A stretch of DNA of 64,000 bases. Source: Alphaproteobacteria bacterium (lineage in GTDB: Bacteria; Myxococcota_A; UBA796; CAJQPC01). Each line of letters opens with the position of its first letter. Within the stretch, counting starts at the first letter, position 1. The notes beneath the pieces were generated by a model, which worked only from the letters and a program-made list of their open reading frames with translations, had not been told where the DNA came from and did no database searches. Both the position numbers and the translations under genes were made by a program. The DNA lies in assembly GCA_020632795.1 (NCBI GenBank), contig JACKEV010000026.1, positions 1 to 64,000 of the forward strand. The letters run 5' to 3'. Of this stretch, positions 51,899 through 61,727 are shown piece by piece.

Positions 51899-53649
51899 CG
51901 CACCCACACCGCGAAGCTGTACAGCCTCGAGTAGTCGCCGTGGTTCCGGTCGCACTGGAACCCGGTGATCGAGAAGGCGTCGACGTTGGCGCCGAAGCTG
52001 TCGGTGAACACGGTGTCCAGGCTGATGGTGCCGGTGGCCTCCACCCCGCAGGTGTAGGGCTGGAGGCCCCACTCCGTGGCGTCGTAGGCGCCGGTGTAGT
52101 TGCCCGTGTAGCAGTCGGTGTTCGGCGCCTGGCAGTAGATGTCTGAGGGGGTGCCGTTGGCGTCGACCCAGAAGAAGATGCCGGACTGCTCCATGCTGTA
52201 GCCGTAGTAGTCCAGGTCCAGCATGACGTCGCCGCTGTTGGGCACGTCGATCGCCCCCTCGAAGTCCATCGCGTCGCCGGTGGCGTTGTAGTCGGACCAC
52301 TGGATGTAGGTGCCGCCCTCGATCCACTCGTCCATGCTGTTGTAGTTCTCGGTGAGCACGGCCTCGAAGTCGGCCTGGGAGTCCCCGTCGTTCTCCCGGT
52401 CCCAGCTCAGGACCAGGGTCCAGCCGCCGCCGTCGGTGGTCATGTCGCACTCGAACAGCGTGCCGGTCCCGGTGCCGTCGGGGTCGAGGTAGTAGCTGCC
52501 GTCGGCGGAGGCGCTGTTGTCGGCGAGCACGTCGTCGCAGGAGGCCGCGGGGCACGCCGCGCCGGTGCCCAGCAGGCCGTCGTCCACCACGCCGTCGCAG
52601 TCGTTGTCCGCCCCGTCGCAGGCCTCGGTGGCCCCGGGGTAGGAGGTGCTGTCGCTGTCGTCGCAGTCGGTGCTGTCGCTGACCGTGGCGGAGGGCTGGT
52701 CGCAGGCCAGGGTGGAGGACGCGGCGTCGCCGTAGTTGTCACCGTCGCTGTCAGCGTACCAGCTCGACGCGGTGGAGAGGTCCAGGCTGCCGTCGGCGTC
52801 GTCGGTGTCCCCGTCGCAGTCATCGTCGACGTCGTTGCACACCTCGGTGGCCCCGGGGTTGATGGCCGCGTCGCCGTCGTCGCAGTCGGTGGCGTCGGCC
52901 ACGTAGCCGGCGGGCGCGTCGCAGGCGGTGGCGCTGAAGGCGGCGTCGCCGTAGGCGTCCCCGTCGGTGTCGGGGTACCAGGACGCCGCGGTGCCGAGGT
53001 CCAGGGAGTCGTCGTCGTCGTCCGTGAGGCCGTCGCAGTCGTCGTCGACGTCGTTGCAGATCTCGGTCGCGCTGGGGCTGATCGCGGCGTCGTTGTCGTC
53101 GCAGTCGTCGCCGACCGCCACCGTCCCCGAGGGCGGCGTGCAGGCCAGCGTGGACAGATCGGGATCGCCGTGCCCGTCGCCGTCCGCGTCGGTGTACCAG
53201 CTCGTGGTGGTGGACAGGTCCACCGAGTCGTCCGCGTCGTCGATGAGGGCGTCGCAGTCGTTGTCGATCCCGTCGCAGACCTCTACGGCAGCCGGGTTGA
53301 CCGCCGCGTCGCCGTCGTCGCAGTCCGTGGCGTCGGACACCGCGCCCTCGGGGGCCTCGCAGGCCTCCACCGGGGACGCGGCGTCGCCGTAGAGGTCGCC
53401 GTCGGCGTCGGTGTAGAAGGTGGTGGTCACCCCCTCGTCGACCGCGCTGTCGCAGTTGTTGTCGATCCCGTCGCAGACCTCGGTGGCCTCGGGGTGGACG
53501 GCGGCGTCGTTGTCGTCGCAGTCCACGTCGACGGTGAAGCCGTCGCCGTCCTCGTCCACCGCGCCGATGGGGCCGGTGTCGTCGGTGTTCGGGCTGTCCT
53601 TGCAGGCGAGCAGCGCGAGGGGGAGCAGGGCGAGAATGAGCGGACGCAT
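51895..53649 (-). CDS. Lipoprotein with five MopE-type repeats and fibrinogen-like C-terminal domain
   Basis: A 584-residue lipoprotein (MRPLILALLPLALLAC, Cys16; Shine-Dalgarno AGGAGG). A CKDSPNTDDTGP linker, very like that of the lipoprotein at 2377, is followed by five Cys/Asp repeats (VDCDDNDAAVHP, CDGIDNNCDS and variants; two have CNDVDDDCDG). The last 220 residues start ASCDDVLADNSASADGSYYL and contain DGGGWTLVLSWDRENDGD, the start of a fibrinogen-related domain. Such domains bind glycans or acetylated ligands. Likely a surface adhesin; inference only. Confidence 0.85.
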   Translation of the reverse strand: MRPLILALLPLALLACKDSPNTDDTGPIGAVDEDGDGFTVDVDCDDNDAAVHPEATEVCDGIDNNCDSAVDEGVTTTFYTDADGDLYGDAASPVEACEAPEGAVSDATDCDDGDAAVNPAAVEVCDGIDNDCDALIDDADDSVDLSTTTSWYTDADGDGHGDPDLSTLACTPPSGTVAVGDDCDDNDAAISPSATEICNDVDDDCDGLTDDDDDSLDLGTAASWYPDTDGDAYGDAAFSATACDAPAGYVADATDCDDGDAAINPGATEVCNDVDDDCDGDTDDADGSLDLSTASSWYADSDGDNYGDAASSTLACDQPSATVSDSTDCDDSDSTSYPGATEACDGADNDCDGVVDDGLLGTGAACPAASCDDVLADNSASADGSYYLDPDGTGTGTLFECDMTTDGGGWTLVLSWDRENDGDSQADFEAVLTENYNSMDEWIEGGTYIQWSDYNATGDAMDFEGAIDVPNSGDVMLDLDYYGYSMEQSGIFFWVDANGTPSDIYCQAPNTDCYTGNYTGAYDATEWGLQPYTCGVEATGTISLDTVFTDSFGANVDAFSITGFQCDRNHGDYSRLYSFAVWVR

Positions 53650-53731
53650 GGATCCTCCTGTCCGTGCGGCGGACCCTCGTGGCCCGCGCGATGTCTCTCA
53701 GGATACCCACACGATTGCCGGAAGTCGTCCC

Positions 53732-54529
53732 TTGCTGCTGCTCGCCCTCCTGATGTCCTGCGACGCGCCGCCGCCCGCGCCCCCATTGCCCACCGCGCAG
53801 GGGGACTGGCGCGCGCCGATCCCGAGTTGGCCGGCGGAGGGCGCGCCGCTGACCACGCTGCCGCTCCCGGAAGCCCAGGGGCCGTGGCGGGTGGTCGTCG
53901 ACGCCGGGCACGGCGCCTCCGGCAACGCCGGCAACACCGGCGTGCGCTGCCAGAAGGAGCAGGACGAGACCCTGCGCGAGGCGCTGGCCCTGGCCGATCA
54001 CCTGCGCGCCGGGCCCTTCGAGATCCGCCTGGGCCGCGAAGGGGAGGCCCGCCCCGGCTACCGCGACCGGGTGGCGGCCGCCGAGGCCTGGCCCGCCGAC
54101 GCCCTGGTCAGCCTGCACACCGACTCCCGAGGCTGGACGCCGGACAAGGGCGACTGCCCCCAGGTCCTCGCCCAGGACGGCTTCGCGGTGCTCTGGTCTG
54201 ACGAGGGTCCCGAGGCGCTGGTGGCCGCGCGGGTCCGGCTCGCCCGGGCCCTGGGCCGCCGCCTGGCGGAGGCGGGCTTCCGCCCCTACGACGGCGACGT
54301 CTACCCCGGCCTCTACGACACCGACCCCGAGGTCCCCGGCGTGTTCCTCGACCGGCACCAGCCGACGCGCCGGATCTACATGCTGCGCGGCCCGAGGATC
54401 CCCTCCGTGATCATCGAGACGCACCACGCCCTTGACCCCGCCGAGGTGGCCCGGTGGGACGATCCCGCCACGCTCCAGGCCTTCAGCGCCGCGGTCGCCG
54501 CCGGGCTCGTGGACGCCCTGGGCGAATGA
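53732..54529 (+). CDS. Lipid-anchored N-acetylmuramoyl-L-alanine amidase
   Basis: The domain is an Amidase_3-type zinc hydrolase that cleaves the amide between MurNAc and the stem peptide: zinc ligands in VVVDAGHG, Glu in QKEQDETL, His in SLHTDS, and the catalytic Glu in IIETHH. The start is uncertain. I chose TTG at 53732 because GGAAG lies seven bases upstream and it yields MLLLALLMSC, matching the short uncharged lipoprotein signals used by other genes here (265 residues). An ATG at 53648 in the same frame would add a charged, unlikely leader, and an ATT at 53714 is the third option. Likely role: peptidoglycan remodelling. Confidence 0.8.
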   Translation: MLLLALLMSCDAPPPAPPLPTAQGDWRAPIPSWPAEGAPLTTLPLPEAQGPWRVVVDAGHGASGNAGNTGVRCQKEQDETLREALALADHLRAGPFEIRLGREGEARPGYRDRVAAAEAWPADALVSLHTDSRGWTPDKGDCPQVLAQDGFAVLWSDEGPEALVAARVRLARALGRRLAEAGFRPYDGDVYPGLYDTDPEVPGVFLDRHQPTRRIYMLRGPRIPSVIIETHHALDPAEVARWDDPATLQAFSAAVAAGLVDALGE

Positions 54530-54587
54530 CACCGGACTGTTGCAGAAGCAGGATAAAGATGTTGAAAACGGCACGCGGGGCCCGCTG

Positions 54588-55520
54588 ATGGAACAGCTCA
54601 ACGGCATGGTCGTCTTCGTCAAGGTGGTCCAGGAGGGCAGCTTCTCGGCCGCCGCGCGCGCCCTGGACATGCCCAAGTCCACGGTCAGCCGCCAGATCTC
54701 CCGGCTGGAGGACCACCTGGGGGTGCGGCTGCTCAACCGCACCACCCGCAGCCTGCACCTCACCGACCTGGGCACGGCCTACTTCGAGCGCGCCGAGCGC
54801 ATCGTCACCGACATCGAGGAGGCCGAGGAGGCCGTCACGCAGATGCAGGCGGTGCCCCGGGGCCCGCTGCGCGTCACCGCCCCCCTGACCTTCGGCACGC
54901 TGTTCCTGGGCGACCTCGTGGCGGACTTCCTGGTGCGGTATTCGGACGTGCGCCTGGACCTCGTCCTGACCGACCGCAAGGCCGACATCATCGACGAGGG
55001 CTTCGATCTGGCCGTGCGCGCGGGCACCCTGCAGGACTCCTCGCTCATCGCCCGCAAGCTCGGCGCGGCCCCCCGCGTGGTGTGCGCGTCGCCCGACTAC
55101 CTGGCGCGCCGGGGGCGCCCGACCCGCCCCGAGGACCTGCGCGACCACGACTGCCTGCGCTACGGCTATGAGGCCACCGGATCGAGCTGGAAGCTCTCCG
55201 AGGGCGTGGTGGTGCAGGTCAACGGCCCGCTGGTCGCCAACAACGGCGAGCTGCTGCGCAAAGCGGCGGTCCGGGGCCTGGGGGTGTGCCTCCTGCCCCG
55301 CTTCATGGTCGGGCCCGATCTGGTCTACGGCCGGCTGATCCCGCTGCTGGAGGACTTCACCGACCGGTCGGGGGGCGTCTATGCCCTCTACCCGCACAAC
55401 CGCCACCTCTCCGCGAAGGTCCGTGCCTTCGTGGACTTCGCGGTGGAGTGGCTGGGCCCGGTCCCCCCCTGGGAGCTGTGCGAGAAGGCCACCCACCTCC
55501 GCAGGGGACAAGCCCCCTGA
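54588..55520 (+). CDS. LysR-family transcriptional regulator
   Basis: A 310-residue regulator with the LysR winged helix-turn-helix at the N-terminus (FVKVVQEGSFSAAARALDMP, KSTVSRQISRLEDHLGVRLL, NRTTRSLHLT) and a periplasmic-binding-protein-like inducer domain (GPLRVTAPLTFG, DLVLTDRKADIIDEGFDLAV, GLGVCLLPRFM). It belongs to the group related to AaeR/DmlR. The inducer is unknown. It follows the amidase gene by 58 bases containing an AT-rich patch that could hold its own promoter. No divergent target gene is present, so its regulon cannot be inferred. Confidence 0.9.
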   Translation: MEQLNGMVVFVKVVQEGSFSAAARALDMPKSTVSRQISRLEDHLGVRLLNRTTRSLHLTDLGTAYFERAERIVTDIEEAEEAVTQMQAVPRGPLRVTAPLTFGTLFLGDLVADFLVRYSDVRLDLVLTDRKADIIDEGFDLAVRAGTLQDSSLIARKLGAAPRVVCASPDYLARRGRPTRPEDLRDHDCLRYGYEATGSSWKLSEGVVVQVNGPLVANNGELLRKAAVRGLGVCLLPRFMVGPDLVYGRLIPLLEDFTDRSGGVYALYPHNRHLSAKVRAFVDFAVEWLGPVPPWELCEKATHLRRGQAP

Positions 55521-55562
55521 AGCCGCGGGGCCGCGTGCTACGGTCTGGTCGATGGAGGAAGC

Positions 55563-57557
55563 ATGAGACGCCTTCCCTGGGCGCTGGTCCTGGCGCTCGC
55601 CGGCTGCGGCGACAAGGACGTCGAGCCCACAGACGACAGCGCCGCCGTCTCCGATGATCTCGATGGCGACGGCTTCTCGGAGCCCGAGGACTGCGACGAC
55701 GGCGACGCCGCGATCCACCCGGGCGCCCCCGACGACACCTGCGACGGCGTCGACGACGACTGCGACGGCGTCGTCGATCAGGCCGCCGGGGTGCTCTGGT
55801 ACCGGGACGACGACGGCGACGGCTTCGGCGACCCCAACGCCACCCCCGAGACCGCCTGCGACGCCCCGGCGGGCTACGTCGACAACCTCTCCGACTGCGA
55901 CGACGCCAACGGCGACGTCCACCCCGAGGCCGTCGAGGCCTGCGACGGCGTCGACAACAACTGCGACGGCCTGATCGACGAGGCCAGCAGCACGGTCTGG
56001 TACCTGGACGCCGACGACGACGGCTACGGCGACCCGGAGGAGACCTTCGAGGGCTGCGACGCCCCCAACGGCTACGTCGCCGACGGCGGCGACTGCGACG
56101 ACACCCAGGGCGCGGTGAACCCCGGCGCGGCCGAGCTGTGCGACGGCGTCGACAACGACTGCGACGGCCTGGTGGACGCCGGCTCGGTGCGCTGCCCCGA
56201 GTCGCTGGCGGACGCCGACGCCCGGCTGCTGGGGAGCACCTCCAACAGCGGCGCCGGGCGCGCGGTGGCGTTCGGGGACCTGGACAACGACGGCCTGGAG
56301 GAGCCCCTGGTCGGCGCCTACGGCGGCTCCAGCTCCAGCGACGGCTCCCAGCGGGGCGTGGTGTTCGGCGCGCCGTCGGGGAGCACCGGGGACGTCCACC
56401 TGGCGTCCGACGCCGCCGTCTCGGCATGGTGGGGCGATTTCTCCGGGGACAACGCCGGCTCCGCGGTGGCCGCCCTCGACTTCGACGGCGACGGCGCCGA
56501 TGATCTGCTGATCGGCAGCTACGGCTACTCCAACCAGAACGGGCGGGTTCACCTGATCCTCGACGAGAACCTCGCGGCCGAGGCCCTGGGCCGCGCCTCC
56601 CTGGAGATCCGCGGCGACAGCGCCGGGGATCGGGCCGGCAGCCGGGTCGCCAACGCCGGGGACGTCGACCTGGACGGCTACGAGGACGCGCTGCTCACCG
56701 CGCATGAGGCCGACGGGTCGCGGGGCAACGTGCTGCTGGTGTTCGGCGGGACGCTCACCCGAAGCGGCATCACGGAGACGATGGGCAGCGCCATCTACGC
56801 CAACCTCCTCAACGCCACCCTGTTCTACGGCGAGACCCAGGGCGACCAGATCGGCGTCTCCCTGGGGAGCCTCGACCTGGGCGCAGGGGAGCGGCACGTC
56901 GTCCTGGGCGCCGACGGCCACAACAGCGGCGCGGGCGCCGTCATCATCATGGAGACCGTCGGGCCGGGCGAGACCTGGAACAGCGCCGACCACGAGCTGC
57001 TCATCCGGGGCCGGGTCAGCGGCGCCCAGCTCGGCACCTCGCTTGCGGTGGGCGACCTGGACGGCGACGGCCAGGAGGATCTCGTGGCCGGCGAGCTGTA
57101 CGGGGTCACCGGGACCTCCAGCACGGGCGCGGTGTACGTGCTCCTGAACAGCGCGCTCCAGACCACCCGCGCCTACTACGCGGCCGATGAGGCCACGGTC
57201 CGCGTGGCCGGCCGCGCCAGCGGTGACATGATGGGCCATGACGTGGCCATCCTCGACGACGCCGACGGGCTGGGCACCCCGGGGCTCGTCGTCGGCGCGA
57301 TGCGGGACAGCGCCGAGGCGGACGACGCGGGCGCGGTGTGCCTGTTCCTGGATCCGGCCAGCCTCGCCGGGACGCTGACCTGCGACGACGCCGACGCCGA
57401 GTTCAGGGGCGAGAGCCGCGGCGATGAGGCCGGCGGCGCGCTGGCCGTGGGCGACGCCGACGGCGACGGGGTGCCCGACCTGCTCATCGGCGCCCAGTCC
57501 ATGGACGGCGACGCCACGTCCAGCGGCGGCGCCTACCTGCTGCTCGGGCCGCCCTGA
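55563..57557 (+). CDS. Lipoprotein with MopE-type repeats and FG-GAP/integrin-like propeller
   Basis: A 664-residue lipoprotein (MRRLPWALVLALAGC, Cys15; ATGGAGGAAG Shine-Dalgarno region). Three Cys/Asp repeats (CDGVDDDCDG, CDGVDNNCDG, CDGVDNDCDG) occupy about residues 30-210. The remaining 450 residues are FG-GAP blades of an integrin-alpha-like beta-propeller with calcium loops: AVAFGDLDNDGLEEPLVGAY, ALDFDGDGADDLLIGSYGYS, AVGDLDGDGQEDLVAGELYG, AVGDADGDGVPDLLIGAQSM. Likely a calcium-dependent surface protein. Its final 25 bases overlap the end of the converging GDSL gene. Confidence 0.87.
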   Translation: MRRLPWALVLALAGCGDKDVEPTDDSAAVSDDLDGDGFSEPEDCDDGDAAIHPGAPDDTCDGVDDDCDGVVDQAAGVLWYRDDDGDGFGDPNATPETACDAPAGYVDNLSDCDDANGDVHPEAVEACDGVDNNCDGLIDEASSTVWYLDADDDGYGDPEETFEGCDAPNGYVADGGDCDDTQGAVNPGAAELCDGVDNDCDGLVDAGSVRCPESLADADARLLGSTSNSGAGRAVAFGDLDNDGLEEPLVGAYGGSSSSDGSQRGVVFGAPSGSTGDVHLASDAAVSAWWGDFSGDNAGSAVAALDFDGDGADDLLIGSYGYSNQNGRVHLILDENLAAEALGRASLEIRGDSAGDRAGSRVANAGDVDLDGYEDALLTAHEADGSRGNVLLVFGGTLTRSGITETMGSAIYANLLNATLFYGETQGDQIGVSLGSLDLGAGERHVVLGADGHNSGAGAVIIMETVGPGETWNSADHELLIRGRVSGAQLGTSLAVGDLDGDGQEDLVAGELYGVTGTSSTGAVYVLLNSALQTTRAYYAADEATVRVAGRASGDMMGHDVAILDDADGLGTPGLVVGAMRDSAEADDAGAVCLFLDPASLAGTLTCDDADAEFRGESRGDEAGGALAVGDADGDGVPDLLIGAQSMDGDATSSGGAYLLLGPP

Positions 57558-58507
57558 GCGGCCTTGAGGCCGTCCGCCAGCGCCTCCCCGACCACCCGGG
57601 CCCCCAGCTCGGTCAGGTGGTTGCGGTCCTGGAACAGCGTGTGGGCGTCGTACCCGGAGGCCTGGAGCGCCGCGCAGGCGTCGACGACAGCCACGTCGTC
57701 GGGCAGCACCCCGGCCTCGGTCATGCAGCCGAGGCCCCAGTCCTCGGTGGAGACCGCGTAGGTCATGAACAGGGGCACGGCCCCGTGGTCCCGGGCCCAG
57801 GTCGCGATGCGATCGTGGTTGCCCAGGCCCAGGTCCTCGTGGTGGACCCTGGACGGCGCCTGATCCAGCCAGCGGGAGCGCTCGGGGTTGAGCTTCTCCA
57901 TCAAGAGCCGCAGGCTGTAGTAGATCCGGCTGTGCCACAGCAGCGCCTTGGCCCGGCTCTGCCAGCTCGTGGCGTACTGGCTGGCGCCCTCCCGCACGCC
58001 GGTGTCCCGGGGGCTGTCGAAGGGCATGCAGTCGATGACGATGACGTCGGGCGCGTAGGGCTCGATCCGGACCTGGAGCAGCCGCAGCACGTTGAGGGTG
58101 CGGTAGCCTGAGATGCCCGCGTTGAGGACCTCCCAGCCCTCGCCCAGGGCGCGCTCCGCGACCGCCGCGTAGGCCTGGTCCGGCGGCAGCCCCGCCCCGA
58201 AGGTCTGGGAGTCCCCGAAGACGATGGCCCGGGTCACGCCGGGAGGCTTCTCCATCGTCATGGGGGCCTCGCGCCGGAAGCCGTGGGCGTTGACCCCGGT
58301 GTGGGGCACCGGCAGGCTCGGCCAGTACCAGAACAGCTCAGGGTCGTAGGTGAAGGTCGCGCCGCGCAGGTGCTCCTCCATCATCCGGTTGGGGAGCGTG
58401 ACCCGCGCCACCGTGGGGTAGACGAGGCGCAGGAGCCCCTCCCCCAGCGCGAGCACCAGCGCAGCGGTCATCGCGCCGAGCAGGAGCTTATGGATCGGTC
58501 GCGTCAT
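57533..58507 (-). CDS. Membrane-anchored SGNH/GDSL hydrolase
   Basis: A 324-residue protein with an N-terminal anchor (LLLGAMTAALVLALGEGLL). Block I is AIVFGDSQTFGAGLP with the nucleophile Ser; block II Gly is in LNAGISGYRT; the catalytic Asp/His pair is in LFQDRNHLTELG. The N-terminal part with YDPELFWYWPS and GVNAHGFRRE is typical of large SGNH hydrolases related to acyl-transfer on surface polysaccharides. The substrate is unknown. Upstream, TATTGT begins 14 bases before the ATG, another possible leaderless arrangement. Confidence 0.82.
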   Translation of the reverse strand: MTRPIHKLLLGAMTAALVLALGEGLLRLVYPTVARVTLPNRMMEEHLRGATFTYDPELFWYWPSLPVPHTGVNAHGFRREAPMTMEKPPGVTRAIVFGDSQTFGAGLPPDQAYAAVAERALGEGWEVLNAGISGYRTLNVLRLLQVRIEPYAPDVIVIDCMPFDSPRDTGVREGASQYATSWQSRAKALLWHSRIYYSLRLLMEKLNPERSRWLDQAPSRVHHEDLGLGNHDRIATWARDHGAVPLFMTYAVSTEDWGLGCMTEAGVLPDDVAVVDACAALQASGYDAHTLFQDRNHLTELGARVVGEALADGLKAAQGGPSSR

Positions 58508-58607
58508 GCCACCGTACAATAACCCGGGGGAACCGTCTGGGGACCACCGGGCGGATCCCGTTCTGAGTGAAGCGGACGAGGACCGTCCGTTTCGGGGAGG
58601 CGACAGG

Positions 58608-59048
58608 ATGGTCAGCGTGTGGATGTGGGGTGTGCTCGGGGCGTTGCTGGTGGGCGGCGTGGTGCTGACCTTCGTCGCCCGACGGCCTGTGACCGGTCCG
58701 ACCCTGGCCGAGGCCGAGCCCCAGGTGGACGAGGCCATCCGAAGCCTCGCGGAGGGCGCCTGGGCGGCCCCGCGGGCGGCGCAGGAGGCCGCCGCGCTGC
58801 TGGCCCAGGAGGACCACCGCCGCGCCCTCGACCGCCTGGAGCGCGCCATCTCCCGCACCGAGCTGCCCCCGGACGCCCCCGCGCTGCTGCTGGTGCGGGG
58901 GCTGATCCGATACCGCCAGGCGATGTGGCGCCAGGCCTTCCTGGACCTCCAGCGGGCCTACGCCCGGCGGCACGGCTACCCGAAGGACGCCATGCGCACC
59001 CTGGTGTGGGCGGCGATACGCCGGCTGGAGTTGGACGGCGACGACTGA
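58608..59048 (+). CDS. Small membrane-anchored helical (TPR-like) protein
   Basis: A 146-residue protein with a GGGGAGG Shine-Dalgarno. One N-terminal transmembrane helix (VWMWGVLGALLVGGVVLTFV) is followed by a soluble helical part with two or three TPR-like hairpins (AAALLAQEDHRRALDRLERA, GLIRYRQAMWRQAFLDLQRA). Possibly a scaffold facing the cytoplasm or periplasm. No family recognised. It converges on the HtrA gene, 17 bases apart. Confidence 0.68.
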   Translation: MVSVWMWGVLGALLVGGVVLTFVARRPVTGPTLAEAEPQVDEAIRSLAEGAWAAPRAAQEAAALLAQEDHRRALDRLERAISRTELPPDAPALLLVRGLIRYRQAMWRQAFLDLQRAYARRHGYPKDAMRTLVWAAIRRLELDGDD

Positions 59049-59065
59049 CTGCGCCGTGATGCTGC

Positions 59066-60526
<1,461 letters not shown>

Positions 60527-60558
60527 GGGGCACTCCGTCGGATGAGGTTCACATGGCC

Positions 60559-60580
60559 TACGGGCCGACCCGGGCCCGTA
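60559..60580. promoter_or_regulatory. Inverted repeat in the HtrA upstream region
   Basis: TACGGGCC (60559-60566) and GGCCCGTA (60573-60580) form an eight-pair palindrome with a six-base spacer, about 33 bases before the HtrA start. No T-tract follows on the minus strand, so an operator is as likely as a terminator for the methyltransferase gene. Confidence 0.35.
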
Positions 60581-60616
60581 TTGCACCTGCAGCACGGTCC
60601 ACCGCTGCGGGCGCCG

Positions 60617-61648
60617 TCAAGAGGCCCGCAGCACCCGCGCGATGGCCCCCCCGAGGGCCTGGGCCAGCGGCGGGGGGACAGCGTTGCCGATCTGCCGGCG
60701 CCAGTCCGCCCGGGTGCCCGCGAAGGCCCAGTCGTCGGGGAATCCCTGGAGCCGCGCGGCCTCCCGAGGGGTCAGCGGGCGGTCCGACGCCGGGTGCCCG
60801 TAGCGGCCCCGAGTGAAGCTGTCGAAGCCCCCGGTGAGCGTGGGCGCCTGCCCCTCCCACGCAAGCCGCCCGTAGACGTCGGGCCAGCCGCCCTTGGCGG
60901 GGTCGGCGCGGCGGTGGCAGGGGAGCTGGTGCTCCACCGGGATGTCCCGCCAACCCCCGCCCGGCGGCACGAAGGAGAAGCGGCGCACGTTCACCGCGGT
61001 GACCCGGGCCCGCTGGTGGTTGGGCCAGTCGGGGTGGACGCTGTGGTCGAGGGGTGGCTCCGGCAGATCACCGATCGCCTCGCGCACGGTGGCCGGGCGC
61101 GCGACGGTGGGCGCGGGCGGCGCGAAGTCCGGGCCCGCGCGCTGCCCCACCAGGATGAAGCGGCGGCGGGTCTGGGCCAGCCCGTAGTCCGCGCAGTTGT
61201 AGGTGTGGGGGTGCAGCCGGTAGTCGGAGAGCAGCGCAGCGATGCGGGCGACGAAGTCCCGGCCGCGCTTCTGGCCGAACATCGCCACGTTCTCCAGCAC
61301 GAAGACCCGGGGCTCCAGCGCGCGCACGAGGCGGGCGTACTCCAGCACCAGGTCGTTGCGGGCGTCGCCGTGGTGGGCCCCGCGCTTCTGCTTGGAGAAG
61401 CCCTGACAGGGCGGCCCGCCAGCGAACAGGTCGAGGGGCAAGGTGAGGCCCGCGGCTTCCGTGAGGCCCTGTCCATCGAGATCACGGACGTCGGCCACCC
61501 GCGCGACGGGCCGGGGGTGGTTGCGGTTGTAGGTCTCCACCGCGCGCGGGTCGGCGTCGAAGGCCAGCCGCACGTCGAAGCCCGCCCGGTGCAGGCCCAG
61601 CGCCAGGCCGCCGGCGCCGCAGAAGGACTCGATGCAGGTGAAGGACAT
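60617..61648 (-). CDS. DNA (cytosine-5-)-methyltransferase, apparently orphan
   Basis: A 343-residue C5-methyltransferase with all key motifs in order: motif I ESFCGAGGLALGLH (SAM binding), motif IV GGPPCQGFSK with the nucleophile Cys81, motif VI VFVLENV, motif VIII QTRRRFILVG, motif IX RPLTPREAARLQGFP and motif X IGNAVPPPLA. The target-recognition region (about 210-290) is short and the sequence specificity cannot be predicted. The ATG was chosen because motif I begins nine residues later; longer frames run back into the divergent gene's upstream region. No restriction endonuclease is recognisable beside it, so it may be a solitary epigenetic enzyme. Confidence 0.92.
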   Translation of the reverse strand: MSFTCIESFCGAGGLALGLHRAGFDVRLAFDADPRAVETYNRNHPRPVARVADVRDLDGQGLTEAAGLTLPLDLFAGGPPCQGFSKQKRGAHHGDARNDLVLEYARLVRALEPRVFVLENVAMFGQKRGRDFVARIAALLSDYRLHPHTYNCADYGLAQTRRRFILVGQRAGPDFAPPAPTVARPATVREAIGDLPEPPLDHSVHPDWPNHQRARVTAVNVRRFSFVPPGGGWRDIPVEHQLPCHRRADPAKGGWPDVYGRLAWEGQAPTLTGGFDSFTRGRYGHPASDRPLTPREAARLQGFPDDWAFAGTRADWRRQIGNAVPPPLAQALGGAIARVLRAS

Positions 61649-61727
61649 GAAGGGCGCCGGGCGACGGGTCTGAGGAGAGCCAAGCTGAGGCCACTCCGAT
61701 ATCATCCGCCTGCGACAAGGAGCAGCC

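Noticed and set aside
54483..57938. Open frame of more than 1,100 codons on the minus strand
   Set aside because: It is antisense to the LysR and FG-GAP genes. The translation is low-complexity Ala/Val/Gly/Arg without domains, as expected in very GC-rich DNA.
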